Program-made: the position numbers and the translations under genes
Notes under the pieces: generated by a model
The model's input: the letters and a program-made list of their open reading frames with translations, nothing else
What the model was told of the DNA's origin: nothing
Databases searched by the model: none
Assembly: GCF_016906305.1 (NCBI RefSeq)
Contig: NZ_JADDOL010000002.1
Coordinates: 186,001-250,000 of the forward strand
Origin: Alloalcanivorax marinus
GTDB taxonomy: Bacteria > Pseudomonadota > Gammaproteobacteria > Pseudomonadales > Alcanivoracaceae
DNA: 64,000 bases
Reading direction: 5' to 3'
Part shown: one piece after another, positions 8,677 through 17,814 of the stretch
Layout: each line of letters starts with the position of its first letter
Numbering within the stretch: the stretch's first letter is position 1

Positions 8677-9621
8677 TCAAAGCACGATGCGCAGAAGCGG
8701 CGTGATCCGCAGCACGCGGCCACCGTGGGGCTGGACCATGGCCGCCAGGGCGGCGTCCACGTCGGAGAGGTCGTAGCTGCCGGTGACCCGGCGCGCGGCC
8801 AGGGCGTCATCGGCGATCAGGATGTAACCGTGGGCGTGGCGCTCCAGGGTGTCCGCCAGATCCGCCAGGGTGCGGTCCTGCACGAACAGCCGGCCCTGCC
8901 GCCAGACCGCCACCCGGTCCGGCGCCGACCGTTGCACGCGGGCGGTGCCGCTGGCGCGGTCCAGGGCCCACTGGTCGCCGGGCATCAAATGGCGGGCGCG
9001 CCCGCCCCGGTAACTGACCGCCACTTCGCCGTGGCTGACGCCGACGCCGTAGCTCCCGTCGTCCTCGCGGACGCTGAAGGCGGTGCCGATGTCGCGGGCA
9101 CGCACCTCGCCGGCCACCACCAGGAAGGGGCGCGGGTCGGCGGCCACGTCGAAGAAGGCTTCGCCGCGCAGCAACCGCACGCGGCGTTCGCCGTCGCTGA
9201 ATGCCTCGGCCAGGGCACTGTCGGCGCCGAGCACCACGGCACTGCCGTCGGCCAGCGTCACGGCCAGGGTCTGACCCACTCCGGTGCGATAATCCGCCTG
9301 CCAGTAACGCCAGGCGGCGGGCATCAGGGCCAGCAGCAAACAGGCCGCCAACGCCAGGGCGGTCCGCCGCGGCCAGCGCCGGCGGTCGGCCGGCGCCTCG
9401 TCGTGGCCCGGCCATTGCCGCCGCTGCACCGGCAGGTCGCCGATCAGCGCCCAGGCCTCGCTGACCCGCCGCCAGGCGTTCTCGTGGCGCTCATCCCGGG
9501 CCCGCCAGTCGGCGCAGGCGCGTCGCAGGGCCGGGTCCCGCGGCGCTTCGTCCAGCCGCAGCTTCCAGTCACTGGCCTCACGCAACAGCGCGTCGTCGGC
9601 GGGCTTATCGGAATGTTCCAT
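8677..9621 (-). CDS. FecR-family anti-sigma / surface-signalling regulator
   Basis: FecR-type inner-membrane protein of 314 residues. The cytoplasmic N-terminus (about 1-75) is the DUF4880-like anti-sigma region with ASDWKLRLDE and WRRVSEAWALIGDL. One transmembrane helix follows (TALALAACLLLALMPAAW, about 85-103). The periplasmic FecR domain has LADGSAVVLGADSALAEAF and VRLLRGEAFFDVA, and the tail resembles an STN domain (VTGSYDLSDVDAALAAM). It would relay occupancy of the STN-bearing receptor, encoded just downstream, to the sigma factor encoded just upstream. Gene order sigma - FecR - receptor is the usual one. Confidence 0.9.
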   Translation of the reverse strand: MEHSDKPADDALLREASDWKLRLDEAPRDPALRRACADWRARDERHENAWRRVSEAWALIGDLPVQRRQWPGHDEAPADRRRWPRRTALALAACLLLALMPAAWRYWQADYRTGVGQTLAVTLADGSAVVLGADSALAEAFSDGERRVRLLRGEAFFDVAADPRPFLVVAGEVRARDIGTAFSVREDDGSYGVGVSHGEVAVSYRGGRARHLMPGDQWALDRASGTARVQRSAPDRVAVWRQGRLFVQDRTLADLADTLERHAHGYILIADDALAARRVTGSYDLSDVDAALAAMVQPHGGRVLRITPLLRIVL

Positions 9622-9672
9622 GTTCGATCCGGGGCTGGGCTTCGTGGCGCGAAACCGGGCTTAGGGCCTGCC

Positions 9673-10167
9673 CTAATCCAGGGCGGCGGCGAGATGCGCC
9701 ATGGCGTCGCGAACCAGGCGGTGGGCGGTGGCCGTGGACACCTCCAGCCGCTCGGCGATTTCCGCCAGAGTATAGCCACCGACCCGGTGCATTTCGATGG
9801 CCAGACGCTGGCGCCGGGGCAGGCCGTCCAGCACGCCGGCCAGGCGATCCAGACGGTCGTGCTGCAGGGCGGTTTGCTCGGGGCTGCTTTCTTCCCGTGG
9901 CTTGAGCCACTCCACCGTCTCTTCGTTCTGGTGGCGGCTCTCCATGGCCGAGCGGCGGGTGAAATCAATCGCCAGGTTGCGCACGATGCGGTACAGGTAG
10001 GCCACGCCGGAACCGGTCGGTCGCCGACCGTCGGGCACGAAACGCAGAAAGGCGTCCTGAACCAGGTCCTCGGCACGGGCCCGGCAACCGACGATGGAGG
10101 TGACGTAGTCCACCAGCGCGGCCCGATGGTCCAGATACGCCTTGAGATTGCTGTCGGTGTATTTCAC
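9673..10167 (-). CDS. FecI-family ECF sigma factor
   Basis: ECF RNA polymerase sigma factor of 164 residues. Region 2 is seen in RARAEDLVQDAFLRFV and YLYRIVRNLAIDFTRR. Region 4 is seen in RRQRLAIEMHRVGGYTLAEI and LEVSTATAHRLVRDAMAHL. These match the iron-responsive FecI group. The FecR-type partner starts 51 bases downstream. A Fur-like box upstream suggests low-iron induction, then activation when the receptor is occupied. Its target is probably the receptor promoter at 8574-8676. Confidence 0.9.
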   Translation of the reverse strand: MKYTDSNLKAYLDHRAALVDYVTSIVGCRARAEDLVQDAFLRFVPDGRRPTGSGVAYLYRIVRNLAIDFTRRSAMESRHQNEETVEWLKPREESSPEQTALQHDRLDRLAGVLDGLPRRQRLAIEMHRVGGYTLAEIAERLEVSTATAHRLVRDAMAHLAAALD

Positions 10168-10239
10168 CCGTCTCCCATCCGCTTGGTAAGGGCCCCCTGC
10201 CGAACCCGGATTGCCGCCCGAGGAGAACGAATCTAAACA

Positions 10240-10256
10240 AAAATGATTCTCATTAC
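10240..10256 (-). promoter_or_regulatory. Fur-like box upstream of the fecI-type gene
   Basis: AAAATGATTCTCATTACA on the plus strand; the complement gives AATGAGAATCA. The core is identical to that at 3541-3551. It lies 75-90 bases before the sigma-factor start. The rest of the gap to moeB (10257-10308) shows nothing else clear. Confidence 0.55.
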
Positions 10257-10308
10257 AACGGCGTCAACGCCGCACGCGGATCGGGAGAGGGCGCATCGCG
10301 CCGGAGGG

Positions 10309-11082
10309 TCAGGCGGTGGCGCCGCGTGGATGGGGCGCCCGGGGCGCGCCGCACACCGGGCAGGCGGGATCCTTGCGGAACGCCACTTCCCGCCAGGACA
10401 GGGTGCGACCGTCGAACAGCCGCAGGCGTGGCGCCACCGGTTTACCGGTGAGCAGGTGCAGCGCCAGCAGCGCCTGAAGGGTGCCGATGGTGCCCACCAC
10501 CGGGCCGAGGATGCCGGCCTCGCTGCAGGCCAGGTCGCCGTCGGTGCCGTCGCCGTACACGCAGGCGTAGCAGGCGCTGTCCGGGTCGCGCAAGTCGAAG
10601 GCGGCGAGCTGACCGTCCAGGCGGATGGCGGCGCCGCTGACCAGCGGTTTGCGGTGGCGCACGCAGGCGGCATTGATGGCCTGGCGGGTGGCGAAGTTGT
10701 CGCAGCAGTCCAGCACCAGATCCACGTCGGGAAGATGGCGGTCCAGCCAGTCGTCACCGGCCATGGCGGCGTGGGGCTCCACCGTCACGTCCGGGTTCAG
10801 GGCGTTGAGCTGGGCGGCCAGGGCGGCGGCCTTGCCCTGCCCCACCTGGTCGCCACGGAAGGCGATCTGGCGGTGCAGGTTGCTGGTGTCCACGGTGTCG
10901 TCGTCCACCAGAATCAATCGTCCGACGCCGGCGCCGGCCAGGTACAGGGCGGCCGGATTGGCCAGGCCGCCACAGCCCACCAGCAGCACGGTGGCGCCGG
11001 CGATGGCCTCCTGGCCGTCCAGATCGAAGTCCGCCACCAGCAGTTGCCGGCTGTAGCGTTGCAGCTCGTCGTCGCTAAACAT
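10309..11082 (-). CDS. moeB: MoeB-type molybdopterin synthase adenylyltransferase (HesA/MoeB/ThiF family)
   Basis: E1-like enzyme of 257 residues that adenylates the C-terminus of MoaD for sulfur transfer in molybdopterin synthesis. Visible features: N-terminal RYSRQLLVADFDLDGQ, a nucleotide-binding loop VLLVGCGGLANPA, Asp-rich LILVDDDTVDTSNLHRQ, DLVLDCCDNFATR, and two zinc-binding CXXC pairs (CYAC and CPVC). It overlaps the end of prmC by eight bases, matching the hemA-prfA-prmC-moeB arrangement of many gammaproteobacteria. A ThiF-like role cannot be excluded, but context favours MoeB. Confidence 0.88.
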   Translation of the reverse strand: MFSDDELQRYSRQLLVADFDLDGQEAIAGATVLLVGCGGLANPAALYLAGAGVGRLILVDDDTVDTSNLHRQIAFRGDQVGQGKAAALAAQLNALNPDVTVEPHAAMAGDDWLDRHLPDVDLVLDCCDNFATRQAINAACVRHRKPLVSGAAIRLDGQLAAFDLRDPDSACYACVYGDGTDGDLACSEAGILGPVVGTIGTLQALLALHLLTGKPVAPRLRLFDGRTLSWREVAFRKDPACPVCGAPRAPHPRGATA

Positions 11083-11896
11083 GCCCCAAGGTTACCCTGT
11101 CGTTGCCGCCCAGGTCCTGGCGGGTGGTGACGTCGTGGAAACCGTGGCCGGCCAGCAGCCGGCGCACGGCGCCGCCCTGATCGTGGCCGTGCTCGAGCAT
11201 CAGCCAGCCGCCGGCGGCGAGCCGTTCCCGGGCCTGGGCGGCGATCACCCGCAGGTCCGCCAGGCCCCGGTCGTGGGCGGCCAGGGCCGAACGGGGCTCG
11301 AACCGCACATCGCCTTGTTCCAGGTGGTGATCGTCCGGGTCCACATAGGGCGGATTGCTGACGATCAGATCGAAGGGGCCGGTCAGGGCGCCCAGCCAGT
11401 CGCCGCGCACCAGGCTGACGGCGGCGCCCAGCGCCTCGGCATTGTCCCGGGCCACCGCCAGGGCGGCGGCGCTGGCGTCGGTAAGGATGACCCGCCAGGC
11501 CGGCCGTTCCAGCGCCAGCGTGACACCCACCGCGCCGGTGCCGGTGCCCAGGTCCACCACCCGCCGGGGCGTGTCCGGCACCGCCTCCAGCGCCGCCTCC
11601 ACCAGGGTTTCCGTGTCCGGACGGGGAATCAACGTGGCGGGGGTGACCACAAAGCGGCGGCCGTAGAATTCCCGCTCACCGGTCAGATGGGCCACCGGCT
11701 CACCGGCGGCCCGGCGCGTCACCAGCAGATCGAACAGACGCTGCTGGTCCGCGGTCAGGGTCTTTTCCGGCCAGGTATAGAAGTAGCGGCGGTCCTGGCC
11801 CAGCACCCGGGTGAGCAGCAGCTCCGCGTCCAGCCGCGCGCTGGGCGATGCCGCCAGGGTGTCGCGGGCACCGCGCAGGGCCTCGTCGATGCGCAC
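11075..11896 (-). CDS. prmC: PrmC (HemK), release-factor glutamine methyltransferase
   Basis: SAM-dependent enzyme of 273 residues that methylates the glutamine of the GGQ motif in release factors RF1 and RF2. An N-terminal helical substrate-binding domain (about 1-80) precedes a Rossmann methyltransferase domain with VVDLGTGTGAVGVTLA and the catalytic NPPY in IVSNPPYVDPDDH. HGHDQGGAVRRLL near the end is also typical. It lies 5 bases downstream of prfA, its substrate, and overlaps moeB. Confidence 0.94.
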   Translation of the reverse strand: MRIDEALRGARDTLAASPSARLDAELLLTRVLGQDRRYFYTWPEKTLTADQQRLFDLLVTRRAAGEPVAHLTGEREFYGRRFVVTPATLIPRPDTETLVEAALEAVPDTPRRVVDLGTGTGAVGVTLALERPAWRVILTDASAAALAVARDNAEALGAAVSLVRGDWLGALTGPFDLIVSNPPYVDPDDHHLEQGDVRFEPRSALAAHDRGLADLRVIAAQARERLAAGGWLMLEHGHDQGGAVRRLLAGHGFHDVTTRQDLGGNDRVTLGHV

Positions 11897-11901
11897 GGCG
11901 C

Positions 11902-12993
11902 TCAGCCCTGGCCCTCGGCCAGGGCCGCCAGTTGTTCCGCCTGATGCTCGGCGAGCAGCGCGCCCACCACCTCGTCCAGGTCGCCGGCGACGATTTCGTT
12001 GAGCCGGTACAGGGTCAGATTGATACGGTGATCGGTGAGCCGGCCCTGGGGGAAATTGTAGGTGCGGATGCGCTCGGAGCGGTCCCCGGAGCCGACCAGG
12101 GATTTGCGTTCCGCCGCCTGCTCGGCGTGGGCGGCGCTTTCACGGGCGTCCAGCAGCCGAGCCTTGAGCAGCGACATGGCCTTGGCCTTGTTCTTGTGCT
12201 GGCTGCGTTCGTCCTGGCATTCCACCACCACGCCGGTGGGCAGGTGGGTGATGCGCACCGCCGAGTCGGTGGTGTTGACGTGCTGGCCGCCGGCGCCGGA
12301 GGAGCGGTAGGTGTCGATGCGCAGATCCTCGTTGCGGATCTCGATGTCACCGGCGTCCTCGGCCTCGGCCAGGATCGCCACGGTGCAGGCGGAGGTGTGG
12401 ATGCGGCCCTGGGACTCGGTGGCCGGCACCCGCTGCACCCGGTGGGCGCCGGATTCGAACTTGAGCCGGGAGTAGACGCCGTCGCCGGCGATGCGCGCGA
12501 TCACTTCCTTATAGCCGCCGTGCTCGCCCTCGCTGGCGCTCACGACTTCCACCTTCCAGCCGCGCTGGTCGGCGTAGCGGGAGTACATGCGGAACAGGTC
12601 GCCGGCGAACAGGGCGGCTTCGTCGCCGCCGGTGCCGGCGCGGATTTCCAGGTACACACTGGCGCCGTCCCGGGGATCCCGGGGCAGCATCAGGCGTTGC
12701 AGTTCTTCTTCCAGGTCGGCGGCACGCTGCTCGCCTTCGCGGACTTCCTCGGCGCCCATCTCGCGCATGTCCGGGTCGCCGTCGTCGAGCAGGGCCCGGG
12801 CGGTGTCCAGGTTGTCCAGGGTGGCGCGGTAATCGCGATAGGCGCGCACCACGTCTTCCAGTTCCGCGTATTCCTTGGAGAGCCCCCGGAAGCGCTTCTG
12901 GTCCCCGATCACCTCCGGGTCCGCCAGCAGCCCGCTGATCTCCTCGAAGCGCTCCATCAATCGGTTGAGCTTGCCCTCTAACGACGCCTTCAT
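11902..12993 (-). CDS. prfA: Peptide chain release factor 1
   Basis: RF1 of 363 residues, terminating translation at UAA and UAG. The catalytic loop [17 protein letters not shown] contains the universally conserved GGQ. The codon-recognition region [18 protein letters not shown] contains the RF1-type PAT tripeptide, which distinguishes it from RF2. The start overlaps the hemA stop by four bases, so translation is coupled. Length is normal. Confidence 0.96.
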   Translation of the reverse strand: MKASLEGKLNRLMERFEEISGLLADPEVIGDQKRFRGLSKEYAELEDVVRAYRDYRATLDNLDTARALLDDGDPDMREMGAEEVREGEQRAADLEEELQRLMLPRDPRDGASVYLEIRAGTGGDEAALFAGDLFRMYSRYADQRGWKVEVVSASEGEHGGYKEVIARIAGDGVYSRLKFESGAHRVQRVPATESQGRIHTSACTVAILAEAEDAGDIEIRNEDLRIDTYRSSGAGGQHVNTTDSAVRITHLPTGVVVECQDERSQHKNKAKAMSLLKARLLDARESAAHAEQAAERKSLVGSGDRSERIRTYNFPQGRLTDHRINLTLYRLNEIVAGDLDEVVGALLAEHQAEQLAALAEGQG

Positions 12994-14267
12994 GATTCCT
13001 CGCTGGACGCCTCGCCGTCCTGATCAAGCAGAATTTCCCGGGCCATCAACAGCGCCTCGGCGCGATCCTCGGCGGCCAGCCGCCGCAGGGTGACGCTGGG
13101 CCGGTGCAGCCATTTGTTCACCAGGTTGTGCTTGAAGCGGCGCAGCACCTCTTCCGGGTCGCTGCCCTGCTGCAGCTGGGCCAGCGCCCGCTCCAGCTCC
13201 TGGTCGGCCAGTTCGGTGCGCTGACGGCGGTAATCGCGCAGCACCCCCACCGCCCGCTTTTCCCGCCGTGAGCGGTGATGCTGGGTGACCGCCTCGGCGA
13301 TCAGTCCGGCGGCTTCCCGGGCGGCCTGTTCGCGAGCGCGGACATTTTCCTGGATCGCCTCCTGCAGATGATCGACGGTATAAAGGTAGACGTCGTCCAT
13401 CTCGCCCACTTCCGGCTCGATGTCCCGGGGCACGGCGATGTCCACCATGAACATGGGCTTGTGGCGGCGGCGCTTGAGCGCCCGCTCCACGGTGCCCTTG
13501 CCGAGAATGGGGATGGGCGCGGCGGTGCAGGCGATCAGGATGTCGGCGTGCTCCAGGGCCACCGGCAGCTCTTCCAGGGCGATGCCCCGGCCGCCGACCT
13601 GCTCGGCCAGGGCCTGGGCCCGGGCGGCGGTGCGGTTGGCGATGACGATTTCGCGCACCTGCTGTTCTTCCAGGTGGCGGGCCACCAGCTCGATCATCTC
13701 ACCGGCGCCGATCAGCAGCGCCCGGCTTTTCTTCAGGTCGGCGAAAATGTGCCGCGCGAACGACACCGCCGCGTAGGCCACCGACACCGGGTTGGCGCCG
13801 ATGCCGGTCTCCGTGCGGATGCGCTTGGCCACCGAGAACACGTCCTGGAACACCCGGCCCAGTTCGCCGTTGACCAGCCCCGCCTCGTGGGCGCGGGCAT
13901 AGGCCTCGCGCATCTGGCCGAGAATCTGCGGCTCGCCCAGCACCAGGGAATCCAGGCCGCCGGCCACGCGCATCATATGTTCCAGGGCCAGGTCGCCCTG
14001 GTGCCGGTAGAGCGCCGGGCGCAGGGTGTCCACCGGCATGCGCCGCTCCGCCGCCAGCCAGTCGCCGAAGTCCGGCACCTCGCCTTCCACCAGGCAGTAC
14101 AGTTCGGTGCGGTTGCAGGTCGACAGCAGGGCCGCTTCGCGGACCCCGGGCAGATCGTCGCGCAGCCGCGCCAGCGCCCGGTCCGCCTGCTCGGCGGAGA
14201 ACGCCAGTTGCTCGCGTAACTCCACGTCCGCGGTGGTGTGATTAACGCCGACTGCGATGAGATTCAT
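12990..14267 (-). CDS. hemA: Glutamyl-tRNA reductase
   Basis: First enzyme of the C5 heme pathway: NADPH-dependent reduction of glutamyl-tRNA to glutamate-1-semialdehyde. The start at 14267 gives the family N-terminus [19 protein letters not shown]; an upstream in-frame start would add 18 unrelated residues. The catalytic cysteine is C51 in [11 protein letters not shown]. The NADPH domain follows ([28 protein letters not shown]), then a helical dimerisation tail. The 425-residue length is normal. The 183-base gap to the divergent TPR gene must hold both promoters; no clear operator is seen there. Confidence 0.95.
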   Translation of the reverse strand: MNLIAVGVNHTTADVELREQLAFSAEQADRALARLRDDLPGVREAALLSTCNRTELYCLVEGEVPDFGDWLAAERRMPVDTLRPALYRHQGDLALEHMMRVAGGLDSLVLGEPQILGQMREAYARAHEAGLVNGELGRVFQDVFSVAKRIRTETGIGANPVSVAYAAVSFARHIFADLKKSRALLIGAGEMIELVARHLEEQQVREIVIANRTAARAQALAEQVGGRGIALEELPVALEHADILIACTAAPIPILGKGTVERALKRRRHKPMFMVDIAVPRDIEPEVGEMDDVYLYTVDHLQEAIQENVRAREQAAREAAGLIAEAVTQHHRSRREKRAVGVLRDYRRQRTELADQELERALAQLQQGSDPEEVLRRFKHNLVNKWLHRPSVTLRRLAAEDRAEALLMAREILLDQDGEASSEES

Positions 14268-14450
14268 AGGGAAACGACGACGACCCGATGGGATGCCCAG
14301 ACACGCGCAAGGGTGTGGCATTTTGCGCGAAATGGCCCTTTAAAACAATGTAGTCGCCCTTTCGTGCCCGGCCGTGAACGCCTCGCCGATCCTTGGGTGC
14401 GGCCGGCGGGTGTGCAATGATAGCGGCTCGAAACGAGGACCGTATCGCCG

Positions 14451-16151
14451 ATGAATGCACGCCCATCGCTTGTTGTTGCCGCCCTCCTGGCCCTGGCGGG
14501 CTGCGCCCAGACCCCGCCGGCGCCGCCCGCCGCGCCCACACCGCCGCCCCGTGATCTGCCCCCGATTGAATACGACGGCGAAACCCTCGGCGATCTGCTG
14601 GTGGCGGAAACCGCCGCCCAGCGGCAGAGCCTGGCGGTGACGCTGGAGTACTACGCCCGCGCCGCGCGCACCACCGGGGACCCGGAAGTGATCGCCCAGG
14701 CCACCAAACTGGCCACCTTTCTGGAGCGCACCGATCAGGCCCGGGAGTTGGCCGATCTGTGGCTGGACCGGCAGCCGGACAATGCCGACGCCCTGCGGCT
14801 GGCCGCCCTGGCCCGTATCCGTCAGGGCGACAGCGACGGCGCCGCCGCCCTCATCGACCGGCTGCTGGCCGCCCACGGCAGCGACGCCCTGCTGCCGCTG
14901 GTGGCCGAGGCCAGCAACATGGACGACGCGGACAATCAGGAGCTGCTGGAAGCCCTCTCGCAGCTGGCCGACCGCTACCCCCACCAGGCGCCGCTGTGGT
15001 ACGCCCGGGCCCTGGACCGGCGCCAGCGCAGCGACCTGTCCGGCGCCCTGGACGCCACCCGGCGGGCCTTGAAGGAAGACCCGGAGCATCTGGAAGCCGC
15101 CCTGCTGCAGGCCCAGTTGCTGTTCGAGGCCGGTCAGCCGAAAAAAGCGCTGAAGCGGGTGGCGGAACGGGTGGAGGCCCACCCGGACAGCCGCCGCGCC
15201 CGGGTCGCCTATGTGCGCCTGCTGCTGGCCGCCCGACAGTACGACGAGGCCCGCGAACAACTGCAGATTCTGGCGGAGCGCAATCCCCAGGATCTGGACC
15301 TGCAGTACTCCCTGGCCCTGCTGGCCCTGGACGCCGGTGCCGTGGAATCCGCCGAGGAGATCCTGCATCAGTTGCTGCGCCAGGGTTACCGGCCCAATCA
15401 GATGCGCCTGCACCTGGGCCAGGCGGCGGAAGCCCGCGGCGCCGTGGACGAGGCCATCGATGAGTACCTGAAGGTCAAGGGCAGCGACGCCCTGCAGGCC
15501 CAGGTACAGGCGGCGCGCCTGCTCTACACCAGCGGTCGGGGTGACCGGGGCCATGCGCTGATCACCAGCCTGACCCGCCAGTTCCCGGACCGGGCCGACC
15601 TGCTGTGGGTCAGCGAAGCGGAGATGCGCGCCTCCACCGGCGACGCCCAGGGCGCCCTGGCGCTGCTCGATCATGCCCTGGAGGCGGACCCGGACAACCC
15701 GGACCTGCTCTATGCCCGCGCCATGACCGCCGGCCAGTTGGGCCGCACCGAACAGATGGAAGCGGATCTGCAGCGGGTGCTGGCCCTGGACCCGGACGAC
15801 ACCGCCGCGCTCAACGCCCTGGGCTACACCTGGGCGGACCGCGGCGCCCACCTGGAGCAGGCCCACGACATGATCGCCCGGGCCCTGGCGGCGGAGCCGG
15901 ATGACCCGGCGATTCTCGACTCCATGGGCTGGGTGCTGTACCGGCTGGGCCGCCCCGAGGAGGCCCTGCCCTACCTGCGCCGCGCCTATCAGCAGCAGCC
16001 CGACGCCGAAGTCAGCGCTCACTTGGGCGAAGTGCTCTGGGCCCTGAACGAGCGCGACGCCGCCCTGCGCGTGTGGCGCGCCGCTCTGGCCAAGGAGCCG
16101 CAATCGCCCCTGCTGCTGGACACCCTGCAACGGCTGGAGGTCACCCCATGA
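14451..16151 (+). CDS. TPR-repeat outer-membrane lipoprotein
   Basis: A 566-residue protein. The N-terminus MNARPSLVVAALLALAGC has a lipobox with Cys18, then a Pro/Ala linker. The rest is helical tetratricopeptide repeats spread over about residues 60-560; the clearest are near the C-terminus (LDPDDTAALNALGYTWADRG, EPDDPAILDSMGWVLYRLG). Such proteins are scaffolds with no catalytic residues. The gene overlaps lolB by four bases (ATGA), and a TPR lipoprotein directly before lolB-ispE is common in Pseudomonas-like genomes. A role in envelope assembly is inference from that coupling. Confidence 0.87.
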   Translation: MNARPSLVVAALLALAGCAQTPPAPPAAPTPPPRDLPPIEYDGETLGDLLVAETAAQRQSLAVTLEYYARAARTTGDPEVIAQATKLATFLERTDQARELADLWLDRQPDNADALRLAALARIRQGDSDGAAALIDRLLAAHGSDALLPLVAEASNMDDADNQELLEALSQLADRYPHQAPLWYARALDRRQRSDLSGALDATRRALKEDPEHLEAALLQAQLLFEAGQPKKALKRVAERVEAHPDSRRARVAYVRLLLAARQYDEAREQLQILAERNPQDLDLQYSLALLALDAGAVESAEEILHQLLRQGYRPNQMRLHLGQAAEARGAVDEAIDEYLKVKGSDALQAQVQAARLLYTSGRGDRGHALITSLTRQFPDRADLLWVSEAEMRASTGDAQGALALLDHALEADPDNPDLLYARAMTAGQLGRTEQMEADLQRVLALDPDDTAALNALGYTWADRGAHLEQAHDMIARALAAEPDDPAILDSMGWVLYRLGRPEEALPYLRRAYQQQPDAEVSAHLGEVLWALNERDAALRVWRAALAKEPQSPLLLDTLQRLEVTP

Positions 16152-16714
16152 CCCGACTGTGGTGGCTGCCCCTGCTGGCCCTGGTGTTGAGCGCCTGTCA
16201 GACCCGCCCGCTCCCGACCACCGACTTCACCCGCGCGGATCAGATCCAGCGCTGGGAGATGAACGGCAAGCTGGGCTACCGCACCCCGGAGGACGGCGGC
16301 TCCGCCACCTTTGATTGGCAACAGTCCCCGCGCCACGGCGCCATTCACTTTTCCGGCCCGCTGGGCTTCGGCAGCGCCGAACTCACCTGGCGGCCCGGCC
16401 GCGCGCGCCTGGAAACCGGCAAGGGCGAATGGCGGGCGCGCTCCCCGGGCGAACTGGCCTGGCACCTGACCGGCTTCTGGCTGCCGGTGTCGGCCCTGGA
16501 ATACTGGAGCCGCGGCCTGGTCTGGCCGGGTGCCCCGGCCGAGGCGGAGGAAAACGAGGCCGGTCAGCTGGTGCGCCTGCGCCAGCTGGGCTGGAACCTG
16601 GAGTTCGACCGCTATGAACCGGTGGGCCAGGTGGCCCTGCCCCATCGCATCAAGGCCCACCAGGACGCCAACCATTTCACCCTGCTGATCCGGGAGTGGC
16701 GCCCGTTGCCATGA
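16148..16714 (+). CDS. lolB: LolB, outer-membrane lipoprotein receptor
   Basis: LolB accepts lipoproteins from the periplasmic chaperone LolA and inserts them in the outer membrane. The start at 16148 is inside the ATGA overlap with the preceding gene and gives MTRLWWLPLLALVLSAC, a lipoprotein signal with Cys17. The mature part has the family pattern WEMNGKLGYRTPEDGGSATF, FSGPLGFGSAELTW and a final half-barrel. The 188-residue length is slightly short but within range. It overlaps ispE by four bases. Confidence 0.93.
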   Translation: MTRLWWLPLLALVLSACQTRPLPTTDFTRADQIQRWEMNGKLGYRTPEDGGSATFDWQQSPRHGAIHFSGPLGFGSAELTWRPGRARLETGKGEWRARSPGELAWHLTGFWLPVSALEYWSRGLVWPGAPAEAEENEAGQLVRLRQLGWNLEFDRYEPVGQVALPHRIKAHQDANHFTLLIREWRPLP

Positions 16715-17652
16715 CCCCTGCTTCCCCCGCCAAGGTGCCGGCCACCGGGTTCGTCCTGCCGGCACCGGCCAAGCTCAATCTGCTGTTGCACATCACCGGT
16801 CGCCGCGCCGACGGCTACCACGATCTGCAGACCCTGTTCGTGCTGCTCGACCATGGCGACACCCTGCACTTCCGGCCCCACGACGCCCTGACCCTGACCT
16901 GCGACCGGCCCGACCCGCCGGTGGACGAGCACAATCTGGTGCTGCGCGCCGCCCGCCTGCTGCAACAGGCCACCGGCTGCCGCCAGGGGGCCGCGCTGCA
17001 TCTGGAGAAGCGTCTGCCCGCCGGCGGCGGCGTGGGGGGCGGCTCCTCCGACGCGGCCACCGCCCTGCTCGGCCTCAATCATCTGTGGGGGCTGGATTTG
17101 TCGCTGGACCGGCTGGCCGCGCTGGGCCTGCAATTGGGCGCCGACGTGCCGGTGTTCGTGCACGGCCGCAACGCCTGGGCGGAGGGTGTGGGCGAGCGCT
17201 TGCAAGCCGTTGATCTGCCGCCACAATGGTTTCTGGTGGTGAATCCCGGGGTGGCCGTTTCAACCGCTCGAATTTTCAGCGACGGGGAATTGACAAGGCA
17301 CACCCCCGCCATTACATTACCGGCCTCGCTTGGGGCGGCCACTTTCGAGGCCCTTCTCAACCAGGGTCATAACGACTGTGAAGCCGTGGCCCGGCGCCTT
17401 TTTCCCCCCGTGGATCAAGCGCTTGAGTGGCTCCAACGCGAAGCGGGCAACGCCCGCATGACCGGCACCGGCGCCTGCTGTTTCGCACGCCTTGCCGGGG
17501 CGCAAGCGGCCCGCGACCTGCAGCGGCGCTTGCCAGAAAACTGGACGGCTTTTGTGGCCCGAAGCACTGAACTCTCACCTCTCCACGAGGCACTGGCGAC
17601 GCTTCGAGCCAAAGAACATCCAGGTCCGGCGTCCGACGACGACGCCACCTGA
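16711..17652 (+). CDS. ispE: 4-diphosphocytidyl-2-C-methyl-D-erythritol kinase
   Basis: GHMP kinase of the methylerythritol phosphate isoprenoid pathway (313 residues). The ATG at 16711 overlaps the lolB stop; a GTG five codons upstream is less likely. Motifs: PAPAKLNLLLHITGRRADGYHDLQT at the N-terminus (split around residues 12-36) and the ATP-binding PAGGGVGGGSSDAATALLGL. A C-terminal MTGTGACCFA glycine-rich turn is also present. From about 17260 to 17640 the third-position GC looks lower than in neighbours, without any sign of a break. Followed by tRNA-Gln and prs, the standard order. Confidence 0.95.
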   Translation: MTPASPAKVPATGFVLPAPAKLNLLLHITGRRADGYHDLQTLFVLLDHGDTLHFRPHDALTLTCDRPDPPVDEHNLVLRAARLLQQATGCRQGAALHLEKRLPAGGGVGGGSSDAATALLGLNHLWGLDLSLDRLAALGLQLGADVPVFVHGRNAWAEGVGERLQAVDLPPQWFLVVNPGVAVSTARIFSDGELTRHTPAITLPASLGAATFEALLNQGHNDCEAVARRLFPPVDQALEWLQREAGNARMTGTGACCFARLAGAQAARDLQRRLPENWTAFVARSTELSPLHEALATLRAKEHPGPASDDDAT

Positions 17653-17663
17653 CCGGTTAGTGT

Positions 17664-17739
17664 TGGGGTATAGCCAAGTTGGTAAGGCAGCGGGTTTTGA
17701 TCCCGTCATTCCCAGGTTCGAGTCCTGGTACCCCAGCCA
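17664..17739 (+). tRNA. tRNA-Gln (anticodon TTG)
   Basis: A 76-base cloverleaf including an encoded CCA end. The acceptor stem pairs TGGGGTA with TACCCCA. The anticodon arm is GCGGG-TTTTGAT-CCCGT with anticodon TTG. The T arm contains the invariant GGTTCGAGTCC. It closely matches the gammaproteobacterial glutamine tRNA and sits between ispE and prs as usual. Confidence 0.97.
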
Positions 17740-17814
17740 TCTTCTTTATACGTTCTTCTATATAAAAGGAACGTCAGTTCCTGAAATCCACTACCTGATA
17801 GTCAGGGGACGCCA

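Noticed and set aside
5679-8705. Very long plus-strand open frames opposite the receptor gene (and similar ones elsewhere, e.g. 30436-35730, 59680-62340).
   Set aside because: They are antisense shadows of real genes in high-GC DNA: low-complexity His/Gly/Gln/Val-rich translations without family motifs, while the opposite strand encodes clear families with ribosome binding sites.
14340-16130. A 596-codon minus-strand frame opposite the TPR gene.
   Set aside because: Gln/Gly/Val-rich shadow; the plus strand has a lipobox, TPR repeats and ATGA coupling to lolB.
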